NCBI GenBank assembly: GCA_950022655.1
Contig: OX465579.1
Span: 46,107,950 to 46,171,949, forward strand
DNA length: 64,000 nt
Direction of reading: 5' to 3'
Origin: Alentia gelatinosa
Lineage: Eukaryota; Annelida; Polychaeta; Phyllodocida; Polynoidae
Numbering within the stretch: position 1 is the stretch's first letter; the number at the start of each line of letters is the position of its first letter. Positions 36,666-46,449 of the stretch are shown here, piece after piece. The position numbers and the translations under genes were made by a program. Below the pieces are notes generated by a model. The model saw only the letters and a list, made by a program, of their open reading frames with translations. It was not told where the DNA came from and did not search any database.

Positions 36666-37649
36666 CACACTGCTCGGCGAGTGCTCAGCTTCACTCCCTG
36701 CCTCCATGGACATACACCTGTATGGACGGGAAGCGGCCCCTGCTGGAGGCCGATCATTGCCGCGCTTTAATACATATACCCGCCATAGGCGGCACCACCG
36801 TTTAGCGCGTAGTTCCGCGAATTGCCACTAGATGGTACTATAGTAATATATACAAAATGAATTACAGTTATTAGCAGGTGGACGGTTGGTCTTTAGGTTA
36901 TGGCTATAGCCTACTGTGGTACAACTGCTTGTAAAGTCAATAAGTGACTTGACCACATTTTTGCTTTTTATAGCTAACTAAGTACAGATAGGAATATCAT
37001 TTCTCTTTTGGACAGAAGGTTTTATGGTGGTACAATGCCTTATGGTTTTGATATTTGGTATTTTGGTATGGATTTTTAAAAATAGAGAATTCAGTTTGGG
37101 GGGGGGGAGACTTCTGTAGTCACAGGTCCATTTTTAAGAACTCCTTTATGGACATATCTCTACCCCTTAAACTGGTTCAATCATAATATATTTTGCCTCA
37201 TTTGAAAGAGAATTTAAAAAAAGTAGGTGCTAGGAAGTGGAATTTTCTAGGTGGATTCTATATTTACTGAGATATTCAAGTATTTGTTAAAATAAAATGG
37301 GGGGGGGGGGGGGTTCAGTGAAATTGGCATACTCAGACACATGTTTACTCAATATTGATTTACATTCAGCATTAGTGTAACATTTACCATCTCCATATGT
37401 GGCACTGACAGTTGCTTACACCCTAGAAAGTGTCATTTTAAGGTGAAATGTACATATTTGTTATGCTATTCATGTATTTTTGCCAAATCTATTAATGGGA
37501 GGGGGGAGGCAGAAGGTGTATGAGAAGATATTTTATACATCATATTTACACACAGACAGAAGTCAAAATGGTTCATAACTTTGTTTTAGGAATCAGACAA
37601 GACCCAGTCAAATGATATTATTATGTAAAATCATTTGTAATGTCATTTA

Positions 37650-37880
37650 CCACCAGATATTGGCTTGACCTACTTTATTGTTGTATATAGGAACAAAGTT
37701 TTTGTTGGACCACATGGGCAGGCAGCATGCGACAGGTCTGTGTGCACTCATCCATGAGGCAAATTGCCAATTGAATCCCCTACAGGTAGCTAAATATGTG
37801 TGCACTGATCCATGAAGTACTGTGTTCACAGAGGAATAGGTCTTTGAATAGCCAATCAATGCAGGTCCTTCCCTATTCAT
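37650..37880 (-). pseudogene. LINE ORF2 C-terminal scrap
   Basis: The minus-strand frame reads PALIGYSKTYSSVNTVLHGS ... PMWSNKNFVPIYNNKVGQAN. The first part is nearly the same as the minus-strand reading near 39470-39535 in the larger LINE remnant, so both probably derive from one family. Confidence 0.5.
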
Positions 37881-37885
37881 GGATT

Positions 37886-37976
37886 CCCTCCCTCCCTCCC
37901 TCCCTCCCCCACTCCCTCCCTCCCTATCTCCCTCCCTCCCTCCCCCCACTCCCTCCCTCCCTCCCTCCCTCCCTTC
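37886..37976 (+). repeat. (CCCT)n microsatellite, interrupted
   Basis: It is about 90 bases of CCCT units with a few C insertions and one TATC interruption, at the same relative place in RepB as the perfect array at 4846-5014. Confidence 0.9.
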
Positions 37977-38244
37977 ATTAGAATTAAAATATCAAAATAT
38001 TTTCAATCAATAATTTTAAACAAGTGTTACGCTACTTGTAGTGAGTTTTAAATGCGTCCACCTGCTTATTTGGCCTTTTAAAGGCCAATGATTCTATTTG
38101 AAAATTCACACTTAGCTCTTGTTACAGGTATTTCTGTAAGTATTTTAGAAAGTTGATTAAAATATGTAATGTATGGTGTATAGATTATAAGGTTAGGATG
38201 TTCAAAAAGTTATCAGATCAGGTCATAATTTTCATAATTTTCAT

Positions 38245-39660
38245 GATCTAAGCTAAAGCGATTCTGCAGTAACAAAAAGTTGCACTTTTTTCTTGAATAC
38301 TTAAAATGAAGATAGCAGCAAAATTCGAGGTTTTTTTAGAAAGGCCTGTAAAAACAATTTTGTAAGGGCCAGGTCTCATAATATATGTTGCATTACAATA
38401 TGCTTGAATCATAAATGAAGAAATGAATTGTAATAACGGAAACGCTGGGTACACGTTGAGACCAGCCCCTCTGGAGTTGAGTGTTTCCCAGGATAAATAA
38501 ATGTCTTTTAAAAGAAAAAGGGTTTCACTTTTGAACAAGAGTAGAAGAAATGTCCAATCGTGTCTTTAGTATTACAAAAACCACAAGGAGGGCTTTCTAC
38601 CACCCTGCTCTGGAATAAGTAGCTTTTAGTAGGGACAATACGATGTTTTATTTTAAATTGTAGGGATTGGTGTTTGGTGATTCTCGTGATTTTAAAAGGC
38701 ATGTCATACATTTACCCCCATGGAATGGAGGAGGGGGAGTCGTCCTCCGAACGGAGGAGGCTCTGCTCCACCAGAACCTTGGACCATTTCTCCTGGGATG
38801 ATAGTTCCCTATGCTCTAAGTATAGAGGGAAATTGTACATGACCCGACTAGGAGCCCTGAAAATAAATATTGATAACTTCCTGTTCTTTGTTATGAATCA
38901 GTAAAGCCATTTTGTTGGTCTCCAAAGACATCGACCCTGCCCACAGAATATTTTTATGGACTGTAATAAGGTCCAAGCACATGCCTTTCACTTTATACTT
39001 TTCCTTTATTTCGGTTAGCAACATGAATTTTTTTATCACATATGAGGTCCCCTACCTTGATGATGCCCGCTCTCTTCCAAGCCTCAAAACACAGAGCTTT
39101 TCCCTTTATATTAATATACATATTGTGCCATAGTGACTCATTTTGCTTTTCCATTTCTGTAACCGGGGGATAAACATAAACCTGATTCCATTTGCGTAAC
39201 AACTCATTGTGGAAGGAAGATGAACATTTCATTTTGGCGAAAAAATTCTTTGCCAGAAAAAAGCGATAGATAGTCCATGCACAACCTTTGAATCCATTTC
39301 AGGCGAGCAGATCTGTACATGGTTTCTTTGTCTAGAAACTTCAGTTCCCCTTGATTAATAAATAGGCTTGCACAAAGTGTTGTAAGCAATACAATTCGAC
39401 CAGCTGCTCCACATGAATTAAATAATTAGATAATTCTCTTTAGTTTCCCTGGACTCCCTGGGGGACCAGGAAGTACTGTGTTCACAGAGGAATATGCCTT
39501 TAAATAGCCAATCAATGTAGGTCTTTCCCTGAGTGGGTATAACAAAGTGGGAATCACTAAAGAGTTAATAATTGTTATCTTCCCTTTCAGGCAGACTTTC
39601 CTGCCTAGCCAGTCTTTACATATTTGGCGAATCTTTTGTATTTAGACCCCCTTCACACTA
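38245..39660 (-). pseudogene. LINE ORF2 C-terminal half, decayed
   Basis: Broken minus-strand frames read, from the right end leftward, IRQICKDWLGRKVCLKGKIT then IINSLVIPTLLYP (39650-39540), LDKETMYRSARLKWIQRLC (near 39330), then EAWKRAGIIKVGDLI (near 39085-39040). They end in RITKHQSLQFKIKHRIVPTK with CGFCNTKDTIGHFFYSC (38690-38530). The last is the CxxC...H....C zinc-binding motif typical of L1/Tx1-type ORF2 C termini. There are several frame shifts and stops, and no RT palm motifs are present. Confidence 0.6.
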
Positions 39661-41120
39661 GCGCCATCTTGTAATGGCGGCAAGTAGGTCACGCCAAAAC
39701 GAGGCGTGCACTGTGCGGGAGCGGCTTCACTGTGCAACGGACGCTTATACATGACATATGTCTGCATAAACTAAAGTTTTTGAGAATTATTAGGAGAGGA
39801 GATTTTCACGAACTAAAACTTATCTGAGAATTATCTGCAGAGGAGATTTGTATGCCTCTTACACTTAAAGGCATATCGGACATTTTAACTTGAAAATCAA
39901 ATCCATGTCAATTTCCTCAATATTGATTCTGAAGTAATATATATAATCACACTTCTGTCATGAATGAACAGCCGAATTTTATAATTAAAACATTGTTAGA
40001 AAGCTGAGAGTTGGACCAATCGGTTGATATATATATGATATACCTGTGTTATGGCTAAGATCTCCTGTCATAGATTGAACATCGGAATTGTTTAGGTAAA
40101 AAAACCACTAAAATATGTTACCTTCCTGTTTTCACAGTGATTTAACAAAAAATCTATCGTGATAACCTATAGAAATAACTATCCTATCTTATTAGGTACC
40201 TCATGATGATTAATTTGATACCTATATTGCCAGGCTGTGATGGTTATTTCTTGATGAAACATAGCATCATGACAGAGTAAAAAAATGTGATTTTCCAATA
40301 TTATTACATTTGTGTGAATGGATATCTAACTTCTTGTGATTGCACTGTTACCATACATTTAAAGATAAAATACATCGATAATGGCCGAACTGTATTATCA
40401 TAGAATACAGCTGGTAAATTTAATTAAGAGGTAATTATTTTCAGTTCCCAGCTATACAATTCGCCCAAAATGCAATATCAGAAAATCATTTATTTTTGCA
40501 CTCTTATGAACACTTGTCACCTTGTCTCAATAGTCCAGTATCTCAGAAAATATCTACCTTAACCTGGTGATATTGGTATCATTTTAATCTTTGTGAAGTA
40601 CCTAAGAAGGTAGGATGTTTATTTCTATAGGTCATCGCGATAGATTTTTTATTAAATCACTGTGAAAACAGAAAGGTAACATGTGTGTGTGTTTTTTTTT
40701 ACCAAAATAATCTGGATGTTCAATCCATGACTCGAAATCTTAGCCAAAACACAGGTATATGATATTATATCGACAGAAAGGCCTAAGTTTTGGCTTTCTA
40801 ATAATGTTTTATTCATAAAGCTCGGACTTTTATTTACGTTACAACAACAAATAACATTTCTAGTTAACTCTGTGCTTATAGTTGTGAAGCCATGCTGCTG
40901 ACCCAGGTAACGTATCACGCCTCGTTTTCGAATCCGAGTCTGTGGCTGATTCCCGGAAAGCATTAGCTAGCCACATGCAACCAGCGCAACCCGATTGCAG
41001 CGCCACGCTTATGTGCAAGTGGTGAAATAGACCCTCTTCACACTGGCGCCATCTTGTAATGGCCGCCTAAGTAGATCGAACGAAAACGAGGCTAGCCCTC
41101 TCCACTCAGTTCTGAGTAAT
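39643..41120. repeat. FamG fold-back element, interrupting the LINE remnant
   Basis: It is bounded by direct copies of cttcacactagcgccatctt (39650) and cttcacactggcgccatctt (41036). Inside, 39950-40265 in + orientation pairs with 40530-40830 in reverse (for example gataacctatagaaataact against the complement near 40620-40640). An arm end cgaaaacgaggcgtg also recurs inverted at 40918-40932. The element lies where the LINE's RT core would be expected. It has no coding sequence. Confidence 0.6.
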
Positions 41121-41164
41121 AGTGAAAAGCTAGTATTTTTCTCACCTGAAAGATGGAAATAGCT

Positions 41165-41480
41165 CTCACATAATAAATAATCGGCCGATTTTTATAAACA
41201 ATACATTGTTAGGAACCTGAGACTTGGGCCTATATGTTGATATTTAAATCAAATACCTGCGATATGAATAAGATTTCCTGTCAGAGATTAAACATCGGAA
41301 TTGTTTATGTAAAAACACTAAAACATTTTTCACAGTGATTTAATGAAAAATCTATCGCGATGACCTATAGAAATAAACATCCTATCTTATTAGGCAATTC
41401 AAGACGATTAAAATGATACCAATATTACCAGGTTGTGATAGATATTTCCTGAGCTAATGGACTAATGATGCATCAGTTAA
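41165..41480 (+). repeat. FamG single-arm copy
   Basis: It contains gattaaacatcggaattgtt, aaaatctatcgcgatgacct, atagaaataaacatcctatc, aaaatgataccaatattacc and aggttgtgatagatatttcc, all shared with 62900-63100 and, inverted, with 40530-40760. Confidence 0.65.
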
Positions 41481-41715
41481 TTGTCAGGAAATTTGAAAAT
41501 TTGTCAGCAAAAATTTAAGTTTTGAAAAATGTCAGGGAAATTGACTGCTGTCAGGGAAATCTGGAATATCTAGGTCTAGTCATAAAGAAGTCTCTATCTC
41601 TGACACTTTTGAGAATTGTGTATATTTAAGAAAATTAGGTAGATCTGTACTAGTTGTATTCATGGCCCAACAAGTAATACACTCTCTAATACAGTAGGTT
41701 ATCACAATATTTGAT

Positions 41716-41810
41716 GCTCCATTATCTCGTGAAATTATGGAGCCAACAAAATGCGTGGCATAAATAAACTCAGACTCAAACTCGTGACGTCTCTTGATAA
41801 TCTCCTGCTT
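41716..41810. mobile_element. Half of a hairpin element inserted in the LINE endonuclease
   Basis: The string gtgaaattatggagccaaca through aaatgcgtggcataaataaa and gacgtctcttgat closely matches the right arm of the hairpin at 59060-59215. Its right edge coincides with the point where the minus-strand endonuclease reading stops. Confidence 0.6.
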
Positions 41811-42375
41811 TTGGGGTTGAAAATTCTCCGAGCATCGACGAGGTCATATTCCTCCAAGAAATTAGTGAGACTCTCCCTTTATCTTTTAGATTGAACAGCT
41901 GTGTTGGTATTTTTTTTATCTAAGTCAAAATTGATAGGTTGTAAAGTCACCAACAATTATTAAAGGGATTTCCTCTGAGCATTCCAGGCTGTCCACCAAA
42001 AGTGAGAGCAGCCTGAGTTGGGCTGATTCTTGCATAGGCGCATAAACCGATCCAATTATCAGATGGTCCTGTTCTGAGCTTATTTGCAAGATGAGAAGCC
42101 TTCCTGACTGATCTTATTTGCTATCAATGACTTGGAAGTCAGTATTATTTGTGAAGAAAATAGCTTCCCCTTTGGCACTACTAGTGCCATTAGAGGAATA
42201 AGCCTTGCCTCCACCCCCACTCTGATAGCCATAAGGGGGCAAGTTCGTCAGTGCAGTGTCTCCTGAATGCAACAAATATCATAATCCCTACAAATCCTTT
42301 GGAAAACAGCTTTCCACTTGATATTGTTACTTAGTCCATCTACATTAACTGAACCTATACGAAGTGATCTAAGAG
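41808..42375 (-). pseudogene. LINE ORF2 AP-endonuclease domain, decayed
   Basis: The minus-strand reading from about 42375 gives LRIGSVNVDGLSNNIKWKAV then CIQETLH. After a frame shift it gives GSVYAPMQESAQLRLLSLLV and IPLIIVGDF, then after another shift FLEEYDLVDARRIFNPKS. These are the ordered motifs of the exonuclease-endonuclease-phosphatase fold in non-LTR retrotransposons, including the catalytic Glu of IQET and the GDF(N) motif. Stops and shifts make it non-functional. It probably belongs with the C-terminal half at 38245-39660. Confidence 0.68.
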
Positions 42376-42449
42376 GGATTTCTTTATCATCCATACCAAA
42401 TTGTCGAATAGTTCTGGCAAGGGTTCACTAGGCATAATACTAAGCCTGT

Positions 42450-43076
42450 TCAGAAATGTAGCATAATTGCAGGTTGGATGTAACATGAAAGGCATGTATG
42501 CGGGTCCTGACATATACAATAAAATACCTGATATCGGAACCAAATTGATCGGATATAAGTCAGACGATTTCGGACAAGAAGGCAATATAATACATATAAG
42601 ACATGAAGGGAACATAGTATATGTGATAAACTTAATTCCAGAAAAGATGATGTTCTTTTCCCTCAACAAGTTTTCTATTCTATTATGTACAGTCTTCAGG
42701 AGCAGACTGACTTTTGTGTTGTGTGCTCATACGAAAGTATGCTCATTTAGTTTCTTTAAGGCACTTGATGTCAGCATCCACTATATTTAAGTTCTCACTG
42801 TGGTCTTCTAGGGTTACTCTAGTATATTCTGCTCGTGTATTTAATTGCCCTACTTGATCGGTCAATGAGTTCAAATTGGATACTGTTTCTTCTAGTTTCT
42901 CGTGGTTACGGTCACATTTGGTTTCAATATTTTCTTAAGGGTCTCTGGGAGAGAATCGTTCAAGTTTTGAAGTCCACTTAGATCTTTCTCCAACTTCTCT
43001 AACTTGCCAAGACCATTCTCTGAAACGTCGAGTTTGTTTTAGGACAGTATCTAGTTTTGCTTCCAAAGCCATTGGC
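42450..43076 (-). pseudogene. LINE ORF1-like coiled-coil remnant
   Basis: Starting at a possible ATG at about 43074 (MALEAKLDTVL), shifted frames give GLGKLEKLEKDLSGLQNLND and KLEETVSNLNSLTDQVGQLN. They have heptad-like Leu spacing and many Glu/Lys residues. The position just upstream of the endonuclease on the same strand fits ORF1 of an L1/Tx1-type element. Multiple stops are present. Confidence 0.5.
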
Positions 43077-43105
43077 TCTCACTTACAGCAGCTCCACAGT
43101 GGCAC

Positions 43106-43185
43106 TAACAGTCCCATGCGCCGTTTATACTTGACTGCACCTTCTAATGAAACAGCGCAAGTATAAACGGCGCATGGGACTGTTA
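43106..43185. mobile_element. 80-bp mini-palindrome with 28-bp perfect arms
   Basis: The left arm taacagtcccatgcgccgtt+tatacttg (43106-43133) is the exact complement of 43158-43185, with a 24-base loop. It directly abuts the left end of the TWA-type MITE at 43186. Confidence 0.65.
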
Positions 43186-44592
43186 CCCGGCGTTTACATT
43201 AGACGACTACATACGTGGCGACTGTAGATCGTCAGCCAATAGTCGTCAGGTGGTGGCAATGTCCACCGCATAAGTCGTCAGCCTCAGATTCTACTCAAGC
43301 GTTTACACTGACGACTTTCAATAGACATGGACATAGGCGAGTGATTGAGTTAACCTCGGTGTGCCTGTCTATAGGGGCATAGGGGTTCCTCCCTCCCCCC
43401 CTTTTTCCCCTGTAGTTTTGTGTGTGTACACATGGGCGTCACTGTGAAAACGGTGTGTACCTCCACCACAATAATACTAAAAAATCGTCCCCCTCTACAC
43501 AGATGCACCTGAAAAAATTTGCCTCCTCCCCCCCAAATTATTTTCTACAAAACGCCCCCCCCCCCCTAATAAAAAAATTATTGGGACCACCATGGAAAAT
43601 AGAATCAGTCCCCCCCCCCCCCCACAGATATACTAATCTTAGGTTCCCTGCTCAAACCAAAATATATATTACACAAATCACAAACACCCTCAACATTATC
43701 ACCTGTTTTTGTTGAAGCCCAATCCCCAGGAAATATATGGGAAAAAATATCATCCAAAAATTGATATGAAATCCTCTGCCCCAACACAGGAAATATTTGC
43801 CCTACATCCCCCCACCCCCCCCCCCCCCCACCGATATTTTGTCCTAAATCCCAACCCCACCCCCCTCACCCCCTCAGGAAATATTAGGCATTTCTGTTTA
43901 AATCTCCCAAAGGAAAAATTTAGGTAAAATTAGCCCTGCTCCCCCCAGAGTTACAAAAATAAGTCCCTTGCCCCCATGAATATACACCCCCCCCCCCCCA
44001 ACATAGGCACCAGAATCAAATTGAACCCCCGTAGTTTTGACCCCCCCCCCTGAAAATATTTCAAAACAAAAATTAGCACCATCTCATGATTCAAAAAAAG
44101 AACCCCCCCAGCAGAAATAGGGATAAAATAAGCCCTCCTCCCCCTAGTTTTCAATATAAATCACTGCCTATATAATACATCACATAAAAATTATCACTCC
44201 CTGCCCCAACACAAAAGCACCTGGACAATGTACATATCCCCACCAAAACCCCCACGCCCACCTATCCCCCCCTCACCCCCCCCCCCCTTCAACCCCAATA
44301 TGGTTGAAGCAAAGCACACATTTTGTTTCCAAAGTGCAGGGGGGTGACGACTCTACTCTCACAGAATCGCCGCCTATGTAGACGACTAATTTAAGCTCGC
44401 TTAAAATAGTCGCCGGGGTCAGAGCGTGTCCAATAGTCGTGAGGTGGTGCTTTATTGCGTAATCAGACGTAATCAGACGGTCTGCAGTCGCCACGCTCTT
44501 GGCGTTTACATTAGACGATTTCTGGACTTTTACGGTTGAATGTCGTCAGGTTCAAGAATCGCCGCCTATAATCGTCTAGTGTAAACGCCGGG
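43186..44592 (-). mobile_element. CCCGGCGTTTACA MITE ('FamH') copy 1 with C-rich insert
   Basis: The termini CCCGGCGTTTACATTAGACG and its near-complement at 44573-44592 match copy 2 at 56609-56982. Read on the minus strand, both flanks align with copy 2 block by block (gtctgattacgtctgattac; aagtcgtc...; cggtggacattgcca). The ~0.95 kb from 43380 to 44335 is an extra insert. The left flank is TTA and the right TCA, so the target duplication is imperfect. Confidence 0.7.
43380..44335. repeat. C-rich low-complexity tract
   Basis: About 950 bases contain over a dozen runs of 7-14 C separated by AT-rich stretches containing aaat/ttttt, suggestive of a decayed tandem array of ~45-90 base units. The complementary strand is G-run rich. 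Open frames here are compositional artefacts. Confidence 0.75.
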
Positions 44593-44762
44593 TCAGTGCC
44601 ACTGTGGAGCTGCTGTAAGTGAGAGGGTCGACCCTCTCGTTGGTTATGTATATAGAATATTCCTACCCACTGCCCGTGAGAATGAAGCAATGACATTTTT
44701 ACACGAGTAAGGCATACATATAACCCATAATCGTACCAAATATGAAGAAAATCGAGCACTAC

Positions 44763-44825
44763 CTAACGACTGGCTAGGCGATCTACAGTCGTCATGTTTT
44801 TAGTCGTCTAGTGTAAACGCCAGAT
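44763..44825. mobile_element. FamH end fragment
   Basis: The string gatctacagtcgtcatgttt, then agtcgtctagtgtaaacgcc, matches the right end of FamH copies 2 and 3. The 63-base piece is isolated. Confidence 0.55.
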
Positions 44826-45539
44826 AAGAGAAATCAATGCAGGTACTCTCCCTTTCAAAAAAGGTAATGGGTGACATTGTAATGCACCTCTACTGATCTC
44901 TAAATATTGCATATTTTTAAATTGAATCAGGTCCTATGAGTCTCATCAGTAATCGCGTTATTACCAGAAAGGTCGTCAAGGTTCCTACGTTCCGAGAACA
45001 CGCTATAATTGAATTGCTGTATGGTACCAGGAACAAGCAACCGTTCCAAAACGATATGCGGCATCGGGTGCGGAAATGACAGTTGGCCTTTGGCCACGTC
45101 CAGGTTCATGTGTGTTCAGAATTTACTGCGAGGTACCATTCTGTTGACTGGAAACCACAACAAAAAACAATGTGAGTCTGGGCCCATGCAGAAAAAATAC
45201 TGGTATATTGCATGAACGACAGAGCACACCCTTTAGAAAAGCGGTTTACATTTAGTGCTGGATTTCAGTAGATAGAGAACAATTCAAACAGAGAAAGACT
45301 GAAAGACAGATGTATATAAACCAAATATATTCCTTCATCTGTTTTAATGACAGTATTCAGATTTTTTTTCACTTACGTGTAGTCTTTTCCAGACAGTTTG
45401 GCAAGGTCTGTCGTTTTATCGAAGAACTTTAGACCTGACATCAAATTTCCCGACATCAGATATTGAAATACTGGCATTGTTAAAAGCAAGTTAGATTATA
45501 TTTTCCTTCGGTCATATCTTAGTCAGGCTTCAAATGAAG

Positions 45540-45895
45540 AGAGCTTTGTAGATAAAGCCCCATAAAACATTAATTAAACGTAATTTAGAGGTAATCATTT
45601 GCAGTTTCCAGCCATGCAATGTGATACAAATGCAATGATATCAGTAAATCACGTTAGTAGTGCTCTTTGGACTCTTTGCCATCCGTCATAATGCTACATT
45701 ACTTCAGGAAATACCTATCACAGCCTGGCAATATTGATATAATTCTATATTTCTATAGCTCATCGCGATAGATCTTTCAGTAAATCATTGTAAAGACAGG
45801 AAGGTATCATTTATTTGTGTTTCGTACCTAACAAATACTGATGTTCGATTTAGAACAAGGAATCTTAGCCATGGCACAGATATATATAATAAAAA
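45540..45895 (-). repeat. FamG fragment
   Basis: It matches 40420-40780 in order and orientation: cagtttccagccatgcaatg; caatgatatcagtaaatcac; catcgcgatagatctttcag; taaagacaggaaggta; aaggaatcttagccatggca. The neighbouring 44830-45540 and 45900-46400 hold nothing I can assign. Confidence 0.55.
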
Positions 45896-46406
45896 CAACT
45901 TAGTATTTACCAATCCCTTGTTTATCAAAATTTATAAGGTTTCCCCTAGTTCTAGTGGTTGCCGTTGTTATTGTCCTGTACGAGCCTGAGTTATTCAATC
46001 TAGAAATGGTAACAAGATCATAATTCATTGGCATTAGTTTGCACGAGTCGATGAATTTGAATGACAGTAATTCAGTGATTGGCAAGGATGACGAATGAGA
46101 ATAAGTGGGTTTTTTTCTCTGAAAATAATCATTGGATTGCTTGATAGTTTACCGTTCTGTAGAAATGTAGGTTGCTTATGTTGCCTTTTGTTGACAATTT
46201 GCACATTTGCATTATAACTATACTAATAATAGCCTCAGTAAAGTGAGGGTGTGTATGCATTGTTAAGCTAAACATTAATATCTTGGAGATTGTTGTTGTG
46301 ATCATAGGCTATGTCATAATCTAGATTATAGTAATTATAATCATTGTAAACCACGACTTCGTGCCACCTGTCGCTGTGTATGTATACATCTCTCTTTCAG
46401 CTGTGA

Positions 46407-46413
46407 TATAAAA
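46407..46413 (+). promoter_or_regulatory. Possible TATA box or, alternatively, start of a 5' UTR exon
   Basis: TATAAAA lies 37 bases upstream of the ATG at 46450, which would leave a very short leader. The string ctctctttcag just before (46390-46400) could instead be a splice acceptor for an upstream non-coding exon. The sequence does not decide between these. Confidence 0.25.
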
Positions 46414-46449
46414 CTGTGTTATCAAACCTGTGTGTCGTACCTGGCAGCC

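Larger units (their letters stand above)
36865..38130 (+). repeat. RepB copy 6, with LINE scrap and CCCT array
   Basis: Head, middle and tail are all present (aggtggacggttggtcttta; tgcctcatttgaaagagaa; ggcactgacagttgcttaca; ttttaaatgcgtccacct; cacacttagctcttgtt). G runs occur at 37101-37110 and 37301-37312. The segment from about 37640 to 37885 is foreign: a minus-strand LINE scrap. Confidence 0.65.
43076..44625. repeat. 31-bp perfect inverted repeats bracketing a MITE nest
   Basis: The left ctctcacttacagcagctcc...ggcact (43076-43106) is exactly complementary to 44595-44625. The left copy also reads as the 5' leader of the LINE ORF1 remnant. The pair may therefore be either element termini or an inverted copy of the LINE leader. 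Confidence 0.6.

Noticed and set aside
43422..44494. Proline- or glycine-rich open frames
   Set aside because: They arise from the C-rich low-complexity tract on either strand.
44927..45215. Possible coding exon (plus-strand FREHAIIELLYGTRNKQPF)
   Set aside because: It looks mildly protein-like but is short, has no convincing acceptor or donor, and I know no family that it fits.
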